Notes under the pieces: model-generated | Seen by the model: only the letters and a program-made list of their open reading frames with translations | What the model was told of the DNA's origin: nothing | The model's database searches: none | Shown: piece by piece, positions 7,272 to 13,629 of the stretch | Layout: each line of letters starts with the position of its first letter | How positions within the stretch are numbered: position 1 is the first letter of the stretch | Translations under genes and position numbers: made by a program | Source of the DNA: Mailhella sp. | GTDB taxonomy: Bacteria > Desulfobacterota > Desulfovibrionia > Desulfovibrionales > Desulfovibrionaceae | Reading direction: 5' to 3' | DNA: 15,186 nt | Assembly: GCA_020024815.1 (NCBI GenBank) | Contig: JAHHTE010000034.1 | Span: forward strand, 1 to 15,186

Positions 7272-7511
7272 GTTAGGGAATTTTTTTACAAAATAATAAT
7301 TTTTATGGGTTATGCAGGTTATTATCATGTATTTTATTCTACGAAAAGTAAGCACTTGTTTGTAATATAGTTACTTTTTGGTAAGTTTTGGTATTTTAGG
7401 AGATTATTTAAAGAAATTTCTATTGTCAAAATTTTGAAAAAAAGGAAAGAATACAAAAATATCTATTTAATTTTATTAATATAATTCACTGATTTAATGA
7501 TTTTAAAATAG

Positions 7512-7530
7512 TTTGGCATTATGCTTGCTA
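7512..7530 (+). promoter_or_regulatory. sigma-54 (RpoN) promoter of fliJ
   Basis: TTTGGCATTATGCTTGCTA carries the invariant GG (7515-7516) and GC (7527-7528) dinucleotides exactly 10 nt apart, within TTGGCA...TTGCT context, matching the -24/-12 consensus TGGCAC-N5-TTGCT. Transcription would start near 7540, about 20 nt before the fliJ ATG, leaving room for the AAAGGA ribosome-binding site. Sigma-54 control is common for flagellar genes in several bacterial groups. Confidence 0.75.
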
Positions 7531-7558
7531 TAAGTAAGGCAAAGATAAAGGAAAAAAA

Positions 7559-7999
7559 ATGGCAAGTTTTAAGTTTTCATTAGAAAGAATTCTTTCATAT
7601 AGAGAACAGCAAGAAAATGAAGCAAAAGCAGAATATGCAAAAGTGCAAGCAAAGCTTAATGCTGAAAAAAAACGTTTTGCTGATCTTAAAAATGAAGAAC
7701 TTTTGAATGAAAAAAAACTAGCCGAAACCCCGCTAAGTGATTTAGGTGAGCGTTGGCTTCTTGATAATTATTTGCGAGCAGTTAGAGCTGATATAGTTCA
7801 AACACAACAAAATATCGCAAGAATTGATATAGAGTTAGACAAAGCACAAAAACATTTAGCAGAAAAAGCAAAAGATAAAAAAATCATGGAAAAACTCAAA
7901 GAAAAACACTTTGAGATTTTCAAGAGGCAAGAACATGAAAAAGAACAAAGGGAATTTGATGAAATCGCAAGCATACGTTTCAAAGCGCAGACTTACTAA
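7559..7999 (+). CDS. fliJ: FliJ, flagellar export chaperone/stalk protein
   Basis: This 146-residue cytoplasmic protein is part of the flagellar type III export apparatus, where FliJ works with the FliI ATPase and escorts export substrates. It starts MASFKFSLERILSYREQQE, the standard FliJ opening (F.L...L.YRE), and is almost entirely charged, Glu/Lys-rich coiled coil (about residues 10-140), at the family's usual length of ~147. AAAGGA lies 6 nt upstream of the ATG, downstream of the sigma-54 promoter. Its 3' end overlaps the next gene. fliH and fliI, the usual neighbours, are not adjacent, because the gene to the left is the divergent ABC importer. Confidence 0.85.
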   Translation: MASFKFSLERILSYREQQENEAKAEYAKVQAKLNAEKKRFADLKNEELLNEKKLAETPLSDLGERWLLDNYLRAVRADIVQTQQNIARIDIELDKAQKHLAEKAKDKKIMEKLKEKHFEIFKRQEHEKEQREFDEIASIRFKAQTY

Positions 8000-8984
8000 T
8001 ATCTGTTGCTTGGTTGTTAGTTTAGGCTTAATTAAACTTGTTTTTGGTGCTTATCTTATTGCAGGTGGAACAATTTTTACTTTTCCAAAAAAAGAAAAAG
8101 TAGTTGATCCAAAAATGGAAGCTCTTGCAAAAGTTCGCGAAAAACAATTACTTGCTATGAAAAAAATGGAACAAGAAATTGTTGTTGATAAAAACAAGTC
8201 TGAAGAAAATATCCGTTTGCATAATGTTGCTCCAAAAAATGGACAAATGCAAAATATTCAAGGTCAAAAAACTGACAATCATCTTGTTGCTGATGCGTCA
8301 AAAAATCGTCCTGTGCAAAATACTCCTGTTGTAAGTGAAACAATGGACGATGAAATGCTTGTAAAAGCATCTATGAATACTATTGGAACTGTTCGTACTA
8401 AAGCTCGTCAATCTGTTCTTGAAAATTCTTTTTCTGGAAAAGAAGATAAAGACCTCTTAGACGGAATGGACGGTAATCCAAATTATAAACAAGAAAAATC
8501 TTCTATTTTTAGTTTTGTTGGTACTGCTCATGCTGAAGAAGTTGATGCAAAAGATTATGTTCGTCTTGATCAACAAAAAGCACAAGCTGAAATGCCAGCT
8601 CCAAAGATAGATACTCCATACGATTCTCCTAAAGTTCTTAGCTATAAAGAGTCTGAATTAAATCAAAAAGAAGAAGAACTTCTTTCTTTGCAAGAACAAA
8701 TGAATGCTCGTATGAAAGAATTAAATAGCCTTGAAAATAAACTTGGCACAATGGTAAAAGAAGCAAATAGTGTTGAAAGTGAAAAATATACACACCTTAT
8801 TCAAACCTATGCTTCTATGAAACCAAAAAGAGCTGCTGAAGCACTTTCAACATTAGATGAAAAAATTGCTGTAAGAATTTTGAATGGACTTAAAAGCAAA
8901 CAATCTGGTGAAATCTTCTCTTACATGGATCCAATACAAGCTGCACGTCTTTCACAAGCAATGACAAAGCTCCAAGCATTCTAA
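7959..8984 (+). CDS. MotE-like membrane-anchored coiled-coil protein (MgtE_N-type C-terminus)
   Basis: This 341-residue protein probably acts in flagellar motor assembly. A positively charged N-terminus (MKSQAYVSKRRLTNICC) leads into one membrane segment (about 12-40). A long low-complexity, probably extended region (to ~220) and a coiled coil (about 225-270) follow. The C-terminal domain (about 280-341: MKPKRAAEALSTLDEKIAVR ... MDPIQAARLSQAM) resembles the MgtE intracellular/MotE domain. I prefer the ATG at 7959 because AAGGGA lies 5 nt upstream; ATGs at 7935 (also with a fair ribosome-binding site) and 7911 are possible. It overlaps fliJ by 41 nt, so translation is probably coupled. Oddity: residues 183-192 end in TAHA followed by EE, like a signal-peptidase site in mid-protein. 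Confidence 0.72.
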   Translation: MKSQAYVSKRRLTNICCLVVSLGLIKLVFGAYLIAGGTIFTFPKKEKVVDPKMEALAKVREKQLLAMKKMEQEIVVDKNKSEENIRLHNVAPKNGQMQNIQGQKTDNHLVADASKNRPVQNTPVVSETMDDEMLVKASMNTIGTVRTKARQSVLENSFSGKEDKDLLDGMDGNPNYKQEKSSIFSFVGTAHAEEVDAKDYVRLDQQKAQAEMPAPKIDTPYDSPKVLSYKESELNQKEEELLSLQEQMNARMKELNSLENKLGTMVKEANSVESEKYTHLIQTYASMKPKRAAEALSTLDEKIAVRILNGLKSKQSGEIFSYMDPIQAARLSQAMTKLQAF

Positions 8985-9046
8985 AATTTCAATATTTGCC
9001 TTTTTTTCCTTTATCCTTTCCCTTATTCTTTATCTTTATCTTTTGC

Positions 9047-9078
9047 AAAAGCACTGTGTTTACACGGTGCTTTTTTTT
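9047..9078 (+). terminator. rho-independent terminator after the fliJ operon
   Basis: AAAAGCACTGTGT (9047-9059) pairs with ACACGGTGCTTTT (9062-9074), with one wobble pair and a tiny loop, and eight T (9071-9078) follow. It ends the fliJ/MotE-like transcript about 60 nt after the stop. It also lies only 26 nt before the next ATG, so the next gene's promoter may overlap it. Confidence 0.85.
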
Positions 9079-9104
9079 CGTTAAAAGAAGAAAAAGGGGG
9101 CTAT

Positions 9105-9989
9105 ATGTTTGAATGTATTCAAGTGGCAAAAAATACGTATTATATTGCTAGTCCTGTTAATATTGGGATTTATATTGAAGATACAAATAAGGCATGGATT
9201 ATTGATTCTGGGTTAGATGCAAGAATTGCGAAAAAAATTGAAAAAATACTTTTAGAAAATAATTGGGAATTAAAAGCTATTATTAATACACATTCTCATG
9301 CTGATCATATTGGCGGAAATAAATATTTACAAGATAAATATCAATGCCCAGTATATGCCAATGGTTTAGATTGTCTTTTTATTGAGCATACTTTTTTATC
9401 TCCTATGGCACTTTGGGGGGCATATCCACCTCATTGTTTATTAGCAAAATCTATTATGGCAGAAGAAAGTAAGGCTACGGATATTAATACCATTACATTA
9501 CCACAAGGTTTTGAAGTTATTCCTCTTTATGGACATGGACTTTTTATGGTGGCAATAAAAACTCCTGATAATATTCTTTTTATTGCTGATGAATTATGTA
9601 GTCAATATGTGCTTGATAAATATGGCGTTCCTTTTAATTATCATATTGAAGATTATGTAAAAAGCCTTGAAAAAGCAAAAACTCTTTGTGCTGATTTATT
9701 TATTCCTGCTCATGGTCAACCAACTAAGGATATATTGCCCCTTATTGATGCAAATATTTTAGCAGTGCAACATATCAAAGATTTTATTTATACTTGTTGT
9801 GAAACTCCAGTTTATTTTGATAAACTTATGCAAATGATTTTTAATCATTTTGGGCATGAACTTAATTTTGTTCAATATGCTGTTGTTGGTTGTGCTGTTC
9901 GTTCGTATTTAACATGGCTTTATGATAGTGGAGAAATAGAGCCTATTTCTATTGAAAATATGCTTTATTGGCAACAAAAACAAAAATAA
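9105..9989 (+). CDS. metallo-beta-lactamase-fold hydrolase
   Basis: This 294-residue, probably cytoplasmic metallohydrolase has all the expected metal ligands: NTHSHADH (H63, H65, D67, H68), H144, IADE (D162) and PAHG (H203). It has no signal peptide. The second-histidine motif, normally GHTPG, reads GHGLFMV here, so it is not a close relative of standard glyoxalase II or of secreted beta-lactamases. The C-terminal ~85 residues (after 210) form an extra mostly helical part, as in many broad-specificity hydrolases of the family; the substrate cannot be inferred. The ATG follows AAAAAGGGGG at good spacing. The gene stands alone, with a terminator just upstream and a 118-nt gap to the next gene. 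Confidence 0.8.
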   Translation: MFECIQVAKNTYYIASPVNIGIYIEDTNKAWIIDSGLDARIAKKIEKILLENNWELKAIINTHSHADHIGGNKYLQDKYQCPVYANGLDCLFIEHTFLSPMALWGAYPPHCLLAKSIMAEESKATDINTITLPQGFEVIPLYGHGLFMVAIKTPDNILFIADELCSQYVLDKYGVPFNYHIEDYVKSLEKAKTLCADLFIPAHGQPTKDILPLIDANILAVQHIKDFIYTCCETPVYFDKLMQMIFNHFGHELNFVQYAVVGCAVRSYLTWLYDSGEIEPISIENMLYWQQKQK

Positions 9990-10107
9990 TTTTTTATGGA
10001 AAAGTAATAAAAATTTTTTATAACACTTTGTATTGCAATTAGTTAAGTATATTTGTAAAAATAAAAAAGAAAATTTAATTAAACCTGCTGAAAAAGAGGT
10101 ATATCTA

Positions 10108-11403
10108 ATGAAAATTACTGTAATAGGTACAGGATATGTGGGATTAGTTACAGGAACTTGTTTTGCTGATATGGGTAACTATGTTACTTGCGTGGATAAT
10201 AATGCACAAAAGATTGAAACAATAAAAGCAGGAATTATACCTATTTATGAGCCAGGTTTAGAAGAACTTTTAAAAGTTAATGTAAAAGAAAAACGCCTTA
10301 GTTTTTCAACGGATCTTAAAAGTGCTGTGCAAAAATCTGATGTTTGTTTTATTGCTGTTGGCACACCACAAGATGAACATGGAGCTGCAAATTTGCAATA
10401 TGTTTTTGAAGTTGCAAAAGAAATAGCTAAGGCAATGAATGGGTATAAAGTTATTGTAACAAAATCGACTGTGCCAGTTGGAACAGCTGAAAAAGTACAA
10501 AAAATAATTGCAGAAAATACAGAATATCCATTTGATGTTGTTTCAAATCCTGAATTTTTGAAACAAGGCAATGCTGTTGATGACTTTTTATATCCTGATA
10601 GAGTTATTATTGGGTCAGATAGTAAAAAAGCTATTGAAATTATGCAAGAAGTGTATGCGTCTTTTTTTAGAACAGCAAATCGAATTATCATTATGGATAT
10701 AAAATCAGCTGAAATGACAAAATATGCGTCAAATGCTTTTTTAGCTACAAAAATATCTTTTATGAATGAAATAGCTTTGTTATGTGAAAAAGTTGGGGCA
10801 GATGCTGAAATGGTAAGAGTTGGTATGTCCACTGACCAAAGAATTGGGAATAAATTTTTATTTCCAGGCTTGGGGTATGGTGGAAGTTGTTTTCCAAAAG
10901 ATGTGAAAGCTCTTTCTAATACAGCAAAAGAAAATGATTGTACCATGACTATTATTGATGCTGTTGATTCTGTAAATATTAAGCAACGTTATCATTTTAT
11001 TGATAAAATTTTACATTATTATCATGGAGATATTAAAAATAAACGTATTGGTATTTGGGGACTTTCTTTTAAACCAAAAACTGATGATATGCGAGAAGCT
11101 CCTGCTATTACAATTATTAATGCGTTATTAGACGCTGGTGCAAAAGTTTGTGGCTATGATCCAAAAGCAATGGATACAGCAAAGAAAATTTTTGCTGATA
11201 AAATTGAATATGCTGATAATGTTTATAATTGTATAGAAAATTGTGATTGTATGCTACTTTTAACTGAATGGAATGAATTTCGTAGACCTGATTTTGAACG
11301 AGTAAAAGCGTTATTGAAAGAACCTGTAATTTTTGATGGAAGAAATTTATATAATAAAGAAAAACTAAATGCTTTGGGTTTTGAATATTTTAAAATAGGT
11401 TAA
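10108..11403 (+). CDS. ugd: UDP-glucose 6-dehydrogenase
   Basis: This 431-residue cytoplasmic enzyme oxidises UDP-glucose to UDP-glucuronate with two NAD+, supplying capsule, LPS or exopolysaccharide synthesis. The N-terminal Rossmann motif is GTGYVG (residues 7-12). The active site is seen at SNPEFLKQGNAVDDF (146-160), K215 in FLATKISF and the catalytic C261 in GYGGSCFPKD. The C-terminal UDP-binding domain includes GIWGLSFKPKTDDMREAP. The frame is open upstream to 10033, but the start at 10108 fits the family and has AAAGAGGT just upstream; the added 25 residues would precede the Rossmann fold and look non-coding. GDP-mannose dehydrogenase is related, but the motifs fit UDP-glucose better. 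No other sugar genes are adjacent. Confidence 0.9.
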   Translation: MKITVIGTGYVGLVTGTCFADMGNYVTCVDNNAQKIETIKAGIIPIYEPGLEELLKVNVKEKRLSFSTDLKSAVQKSDVCFIAVGTPQDEHGAANLQYVFEVAKEIAKAMNGYKVIVTKSTVPVGTAEKVQKIIAENTEYPFDVVSNPEFLKQGNAVDDFLYPDRVIIGSDSKKAIEIMQEVYASFFRTANRIIIMDIKSAEMTKYASNAFLATKISFMNEIALLCEKVGADAEMVRVGMSTDQRIGNKFLFPGLGYGGSCFPKDVKALSNTAKENDCTMTIIDAVDSVNIKQRYHFIDKILHYYHGDIKNKRIGIWGLSFKPKTDDMREAPAITIINALLDAGAKVCGYDPKAMDTAKKIFADKIEYADNVYNCIENCDCMLLLTEWNEFRRPDFERVKALLKEPVIFDGRNLYNKEKLNALGFEYFKIG

Positions 11404-11425
11404 TTTTTATATAATTTATTAAATG

Positions 11426-11456
11426 AAAAAGTCGTATGAGAATACGGCTTTTTTTT
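11426..11456 (+). terminator. rho-independent terminator of ugd
   Basis: AAAAAGTCGTAT pairs with ATACGGCTTTTT around a GAGA tetraloop (11438-11441), followed by a run of T to 11456. It starts 22 nt after the ugd stop. Confidence 0.88.
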
Positions 11457-11553
11457 GAGGTTTATACTGTTTTTTATTTGTATTTTCTTTGTCGTAATAG
11501 TGAAAATGAAATAATTTTCTTAAATATCTCTCTCTATTTATTCTCTAGCAATA

Positions 11554-11571
11554 TTTCTTACTAGTAGGAAA
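11554..11571. repeat. CTAG-centred 18-bp palindrome beside repeat copy 2
   Basis: TTTCTTACTAGTAGGAAA is self-complementary except for one T-G pair, with CTAG at its centre. It ends 3 nt before hairpin 1 of repeat copy 2. Palindromes with CTAG in or beside them also flank the other two copies, at 64-105 and 15098-15133. Confidence 0.45.
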
Positions 11572-11574
11572 AAC

Positions 11575-11666
11575 AAAAGCTCTTTTGCACGCAAAAGAGC
11601 TTTTGGATTAAAAAGTTTTGAGGGAAGAGTTTGAGAGGGGAACTTTTTCAAAAGTTTTCCTCTCAA
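11575..11666 (-). terminator. two-hairpin repeat copy 2, terminator of the TPR operon
   Basis: This is the same 92-bp unit as copy 1, in the same orientation, differing at four positions. Hairpin 1 has perfect 14-bp arms (11575-11588 and 11591-11604); hairpin 2 has 17-bp arms (11631-11647 and 11650-11666). On the minus strand it begins 14 nt after the TPR gene stop and ends in a T-rich tract, so it probably terminates that operon. With the ugd terminator it insulates two convergent genes. Confidence 0.82.
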
Positions 11667-11680
11667 GAAAATAAATAAAT

Positions 11681-12304
11681 TTATATTTTTTCTTTAACTT
11701 GTTTTACAAAGTCAGGGTGAACTTCATAGCCACATTTTGCAGCTTGATTTATAGCATCATCAGCTTTTTGGAAGTCTCCTTTTTCAAAATATGCAAGAGC
11801 AATATTATTCCAAGCAGGGCCAAAAGCTGGTTGTGTACGGATAACATTATTGCTTTCTTCTATGCAAGCGTCATAATTGCCTTCCATAAAATAAGCAGAT
11901 GCAAGGGTTGTTCTTGCTTGTAAAAATTCAGGATCCCAAGAAAGAGCTTTCATAAGAGCTGTTTTTGCTTTTTTGATATTTCCCATTTGTAAATGGCAGA
12001 ATCCAATATTTGCTTGAGGAACAGCATATTTTGCACGAATATTAGATGCTTCAGTATTATAACGAAGACAACCTTCATAATCACCACGTTGTAAACATAA
12101 ACCACCAAGTTGCACAAAACCTTCAGCAAGGCGAGGTGAAAGGCGAACAGCATTTAAAAATGCGTCTTCTGCTTCCATGTAATCATGCTTTGCAAGCATA
12201 GCCATACCTAATTGGTAATAGTGATTAGCACAGTTATCACTTTCAGAAATTTCTTGTTGTAAATCTTTGATATATTCATCTAAAGAATCGTAACGGTCTT
12301 TCAT
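11681..12304 (-). CDS. tetratricopeptide-repeat protein
   Basis: This 207-residue, probably cytoplasmic protein is made almost wholly of five TPR units (about 28-57, 59-91, 93-125, 127-159 and 161-193), each with the Gly/Ala/Tyr pattern of the repeat, for example LGMAMLAKHDYMEAEDAFLN and NIALAYFEKGDFQKADDAIN. TPRs form a protein-binding solenoid, so it is probably a scaffold or adaptor; no catalytic domain, signal peptide or membrane segment is seen. It is the last gene of a tight three-gene operon, 15 nt after the 134-residue protein, with AAAGGA upstream of the ATG. Its likely partners are the two upstream products. The specific role is unknown. Confidence 0.8.
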   Translation of the reverse strand: MKDRYDSLDEYIKDLQQEISESDNCANHYYQLGMAMLAKHDYMEAEDAFLNAVRLSPRLAEGFVQLGGLCLQRGDYEGCLRYNTEASNIRAKYAVPQANIGFCHLQMGNIKKAKTALMKALSWDPEFLQARTTLASAYFMEGNYDACIEESNNVIRTQPAFGPAWNNIALAYFEKGDFQKADDAINQAAKCGYEVHPDFVKQVKEKI

Positions 12305-12319
12305 AGTTATTCCTTTATA

Positions 12320-12724
12320 TTACTTTTTATTTTCGTCCATAAAACCTTCTTTTTCAAGAAGATTGTAATACCAAATAGCAAAATCAAAATAGCCTAAAAA
12401 TTTCTCATCTTTGTTGATAATTCCAAGAGCTAATTCAAGAGCTGCTTGGCGATAGGCATTACTTTGGTTTTCTTCTTTAGGACGAGATTGAAAGAACTCA
12501 CGAATAAGCTCTTGTGTAGTTCTTTTGGAAATATCTTTTCTCACTTCCATAGGGTCATTAGGTTTTGGAAATGGATCCCAGTTTTCATACCCAATTTTAT
12601 CAATAAATTTTCTACGGCGAGGAGAAATTTTTTCATATAAATCTTTTTTTAATGCTTCTTGTTCTTCGGTAAGCTCCGGGGGGGTGCTATCACGATAAAC
12701 AGAAGCAGGAATATTTAAACTCAT
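12320..12724 (-). CDS. hypothetical protein of a YkgJ/TPR operon
   Basis: I do not recognise this 134-residue protein by family name. It is highly charged and soluble-looking, without signal peptide, membrane segment or cysteines. A Pro-containing N-terminus precedes a basic patch SPRRRKFIDKIGYENWDPF (about 34-52). A DPMEVRKDISKRTTQELIREF helix follows, and a C-terminal helical part ends in FDFAIWYYNLLEKEGFMDEN. The ATG has AGGT overlapping the upstream stop codon; the gap to the YkgJ-type gene is 10 nt and to the TPR gene 15 nt, so the three are co-transcribed and probably work together. The codon pattern and the fixed operon position support a real gene. Function unknown. Confidence 0.7.
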   Translation of the reverse strand: MSLNIPASVYRDSTPPELTEEQEALKKDLYEKISPRRRKFIDKIGYENWDPFPKPNDPMEVRKDISKRTTQELIREFFQSRPKEENQSNAYRQAALELALGIINKDEKFLGYFDFAIWYYNLLEKEGFMDENKK

Positions 12725-12734
12725 ATTATACCTA

Positions 12735-13439
12735 CTATTCCAAAGGAGATTTCATTTTTTTCTTAGGTTTTTCTTCTGTTTTCAAACCTAAATATGTATT
12801 ATCATATTTATTAATTAGTGCCATAGAAACAGGAACATATACATGATGAAGTTCTTTATATTTAGAACCTAAAACTTTTACTATTTTATGGCTCATTACA
12901 GCTAAACGATCTTGAATTCTATCTAGTTGTAATGTTGGGTATTGTCCCCCTTTGCCAAAATTACATTTTCCACATACATGGCCTTTACCATGAATGGCAG
13001 TAGGAACGCCATAAATACGACAAGTAATAGGACGGTGTTCATATAAAACACAAAGATTATCATCACCAAGCAATGGACATCGTACTTTTTCGGACGCAGC
13101 TTTTAACATAATTTCTTCATCACTAAGGCCTTTTTGTGCGTCTTTAAAATAGTGGTATTTTAAACGAGTAAGTGTTCTATCTGCTTCACTAGCTCTTTCT
13201 AAAATAAGAGAACGTTCTCCACCAAAGTTATATTTATCATTAAAAGCACGGTTAATTGCCATAGCTTCAACAAGAGATAAATCAAAAAGGGCATGGCAAC
13301 AATCACTACAAGTTTTTGTGCAAGCAACTTCTTGTGGATATTTACCTTGCACATCAGCAAAAAGTTTATCAATTTGTGCTGTAAGAACTTCGTATTCTAA
13401 GAAAATTTCTTCAAGTTCGGCACTATCAATTTGAGACAT
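12735..13439 (-). CDS. YkgJ-family cysteine-cluster protein
   Basis: This 234-residue protein carries the metal-binding cysteine pattern of the YkgJ (zinc- or iron-chelating) family: C40-x3-C44-x2-C47-C48 near the N-terminus, then C121-PLL-x5-C130-x9-C140 in the segment CVLYEHRPITCRIYG, and an extra pair C156-x2-C159. Nine cysteines in total could hold a zinc or Fe-S site. An acidic helical N-terminus precedes the first motif, and the last ~15 residues are Lys-rich. It is the first gene of the three-gene operon and is probably cytoplasmic. The family's biochemical role is poorly defined; some members are thought to act in metal handling or protein modification. The ribosome-binding site is weak (TGGA about 10 nt upstream). 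Confidence 0.8.
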   Translation of the reverse strand: MSQIDSAELEEIFLEYEVLTAQIDKLFADVQGKYPQEVACTKTCSDCCHALFDLSLVEAMAINRAFNDKYNFGGERSLILERASEADRTLTRLKYHYFKDAQKGLSDEEIMLKAASEKVRCPLLGDDNLCVLYEHRPITCRIYGVPTAIHGKGHVCGKCNFGKGGQYPTLQLDRIQDRLAVMSHKIVKVLGSKYKELHHVYVPVSMALINKYDNTYLGLKTEEKPKKKMKSPLE

Positions 13440-13629
13440 AATAGTAATCCAGTATAATAAAAGTTAAAACGTTAAATAAAATTATATACTAAACAATTAA
13501 AATTAAGACCAAAATTAGTATTGGTCAAGGGAAAAGTTTAATTTTTTGCTGTTTGAAAGAAAATATTCTTTTTTGATTGAATAAAATAATATTTTTATTT
13601 TTTATCAATTTTTTTTTGTGAGTTAAAAG

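Larger units (their letters stand above)
7205..7558. other. divergent intergenic region between the ABC importer and fliJ
   Basis: This 354-bp, very AT-rich gap holds promoters in both directions. It contains the sigma-54 site for fliJ, a weaker minus-strand candidate promoter for the permease gene, and a 12-bp palindrome TCAAAATTTTGA (7426-7437) about 80 bp upstream of the sigma-54 -24 element, where an activator could bind. A 21-codon open frame at 7305-7370 has no convincing ribosome-binding site and is not called. Confidence 0.6.

Noticed and set aside
7305..7370. A 21-codon open frame in the intergenic region upstream of fliJ
   Set aside because: No ribosome-binding site, no recognisable signal, and overlap with a promoter region; expected by chance at this length.
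7798..8370. Minus-strand open frames inside fliJ and the MotE-like gene
   Set aside because: Cys/Ser/Phe-rich and Gln/Phe-rich products are the usual antisense readout of Lys/Glu-rich coiled-coil genes.
8999..9046. Pyrimidine-rich tract with repeated CTTTATC-like units after the MotE-like gene
   Set aside because: Not periodic enough to be a tandem repeat; most likely simple low-complexity DNA before the terminator.
10033..10107. Upstream in-frame extension of ugd
   Set aside because: The added 25 residues precede the Rossmann motif, do not resemble the family, and the ATG at 10108 has a good ribosome-binding site.
10245..10946. Open frame of 233 codons on the minus strand inside ugd
   Set aside because: It lies fully antisense to a gene with clear catalytic motifs, has no ribosome-binding site and resembles no protein. 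It arises from the codon bias of the real gene.
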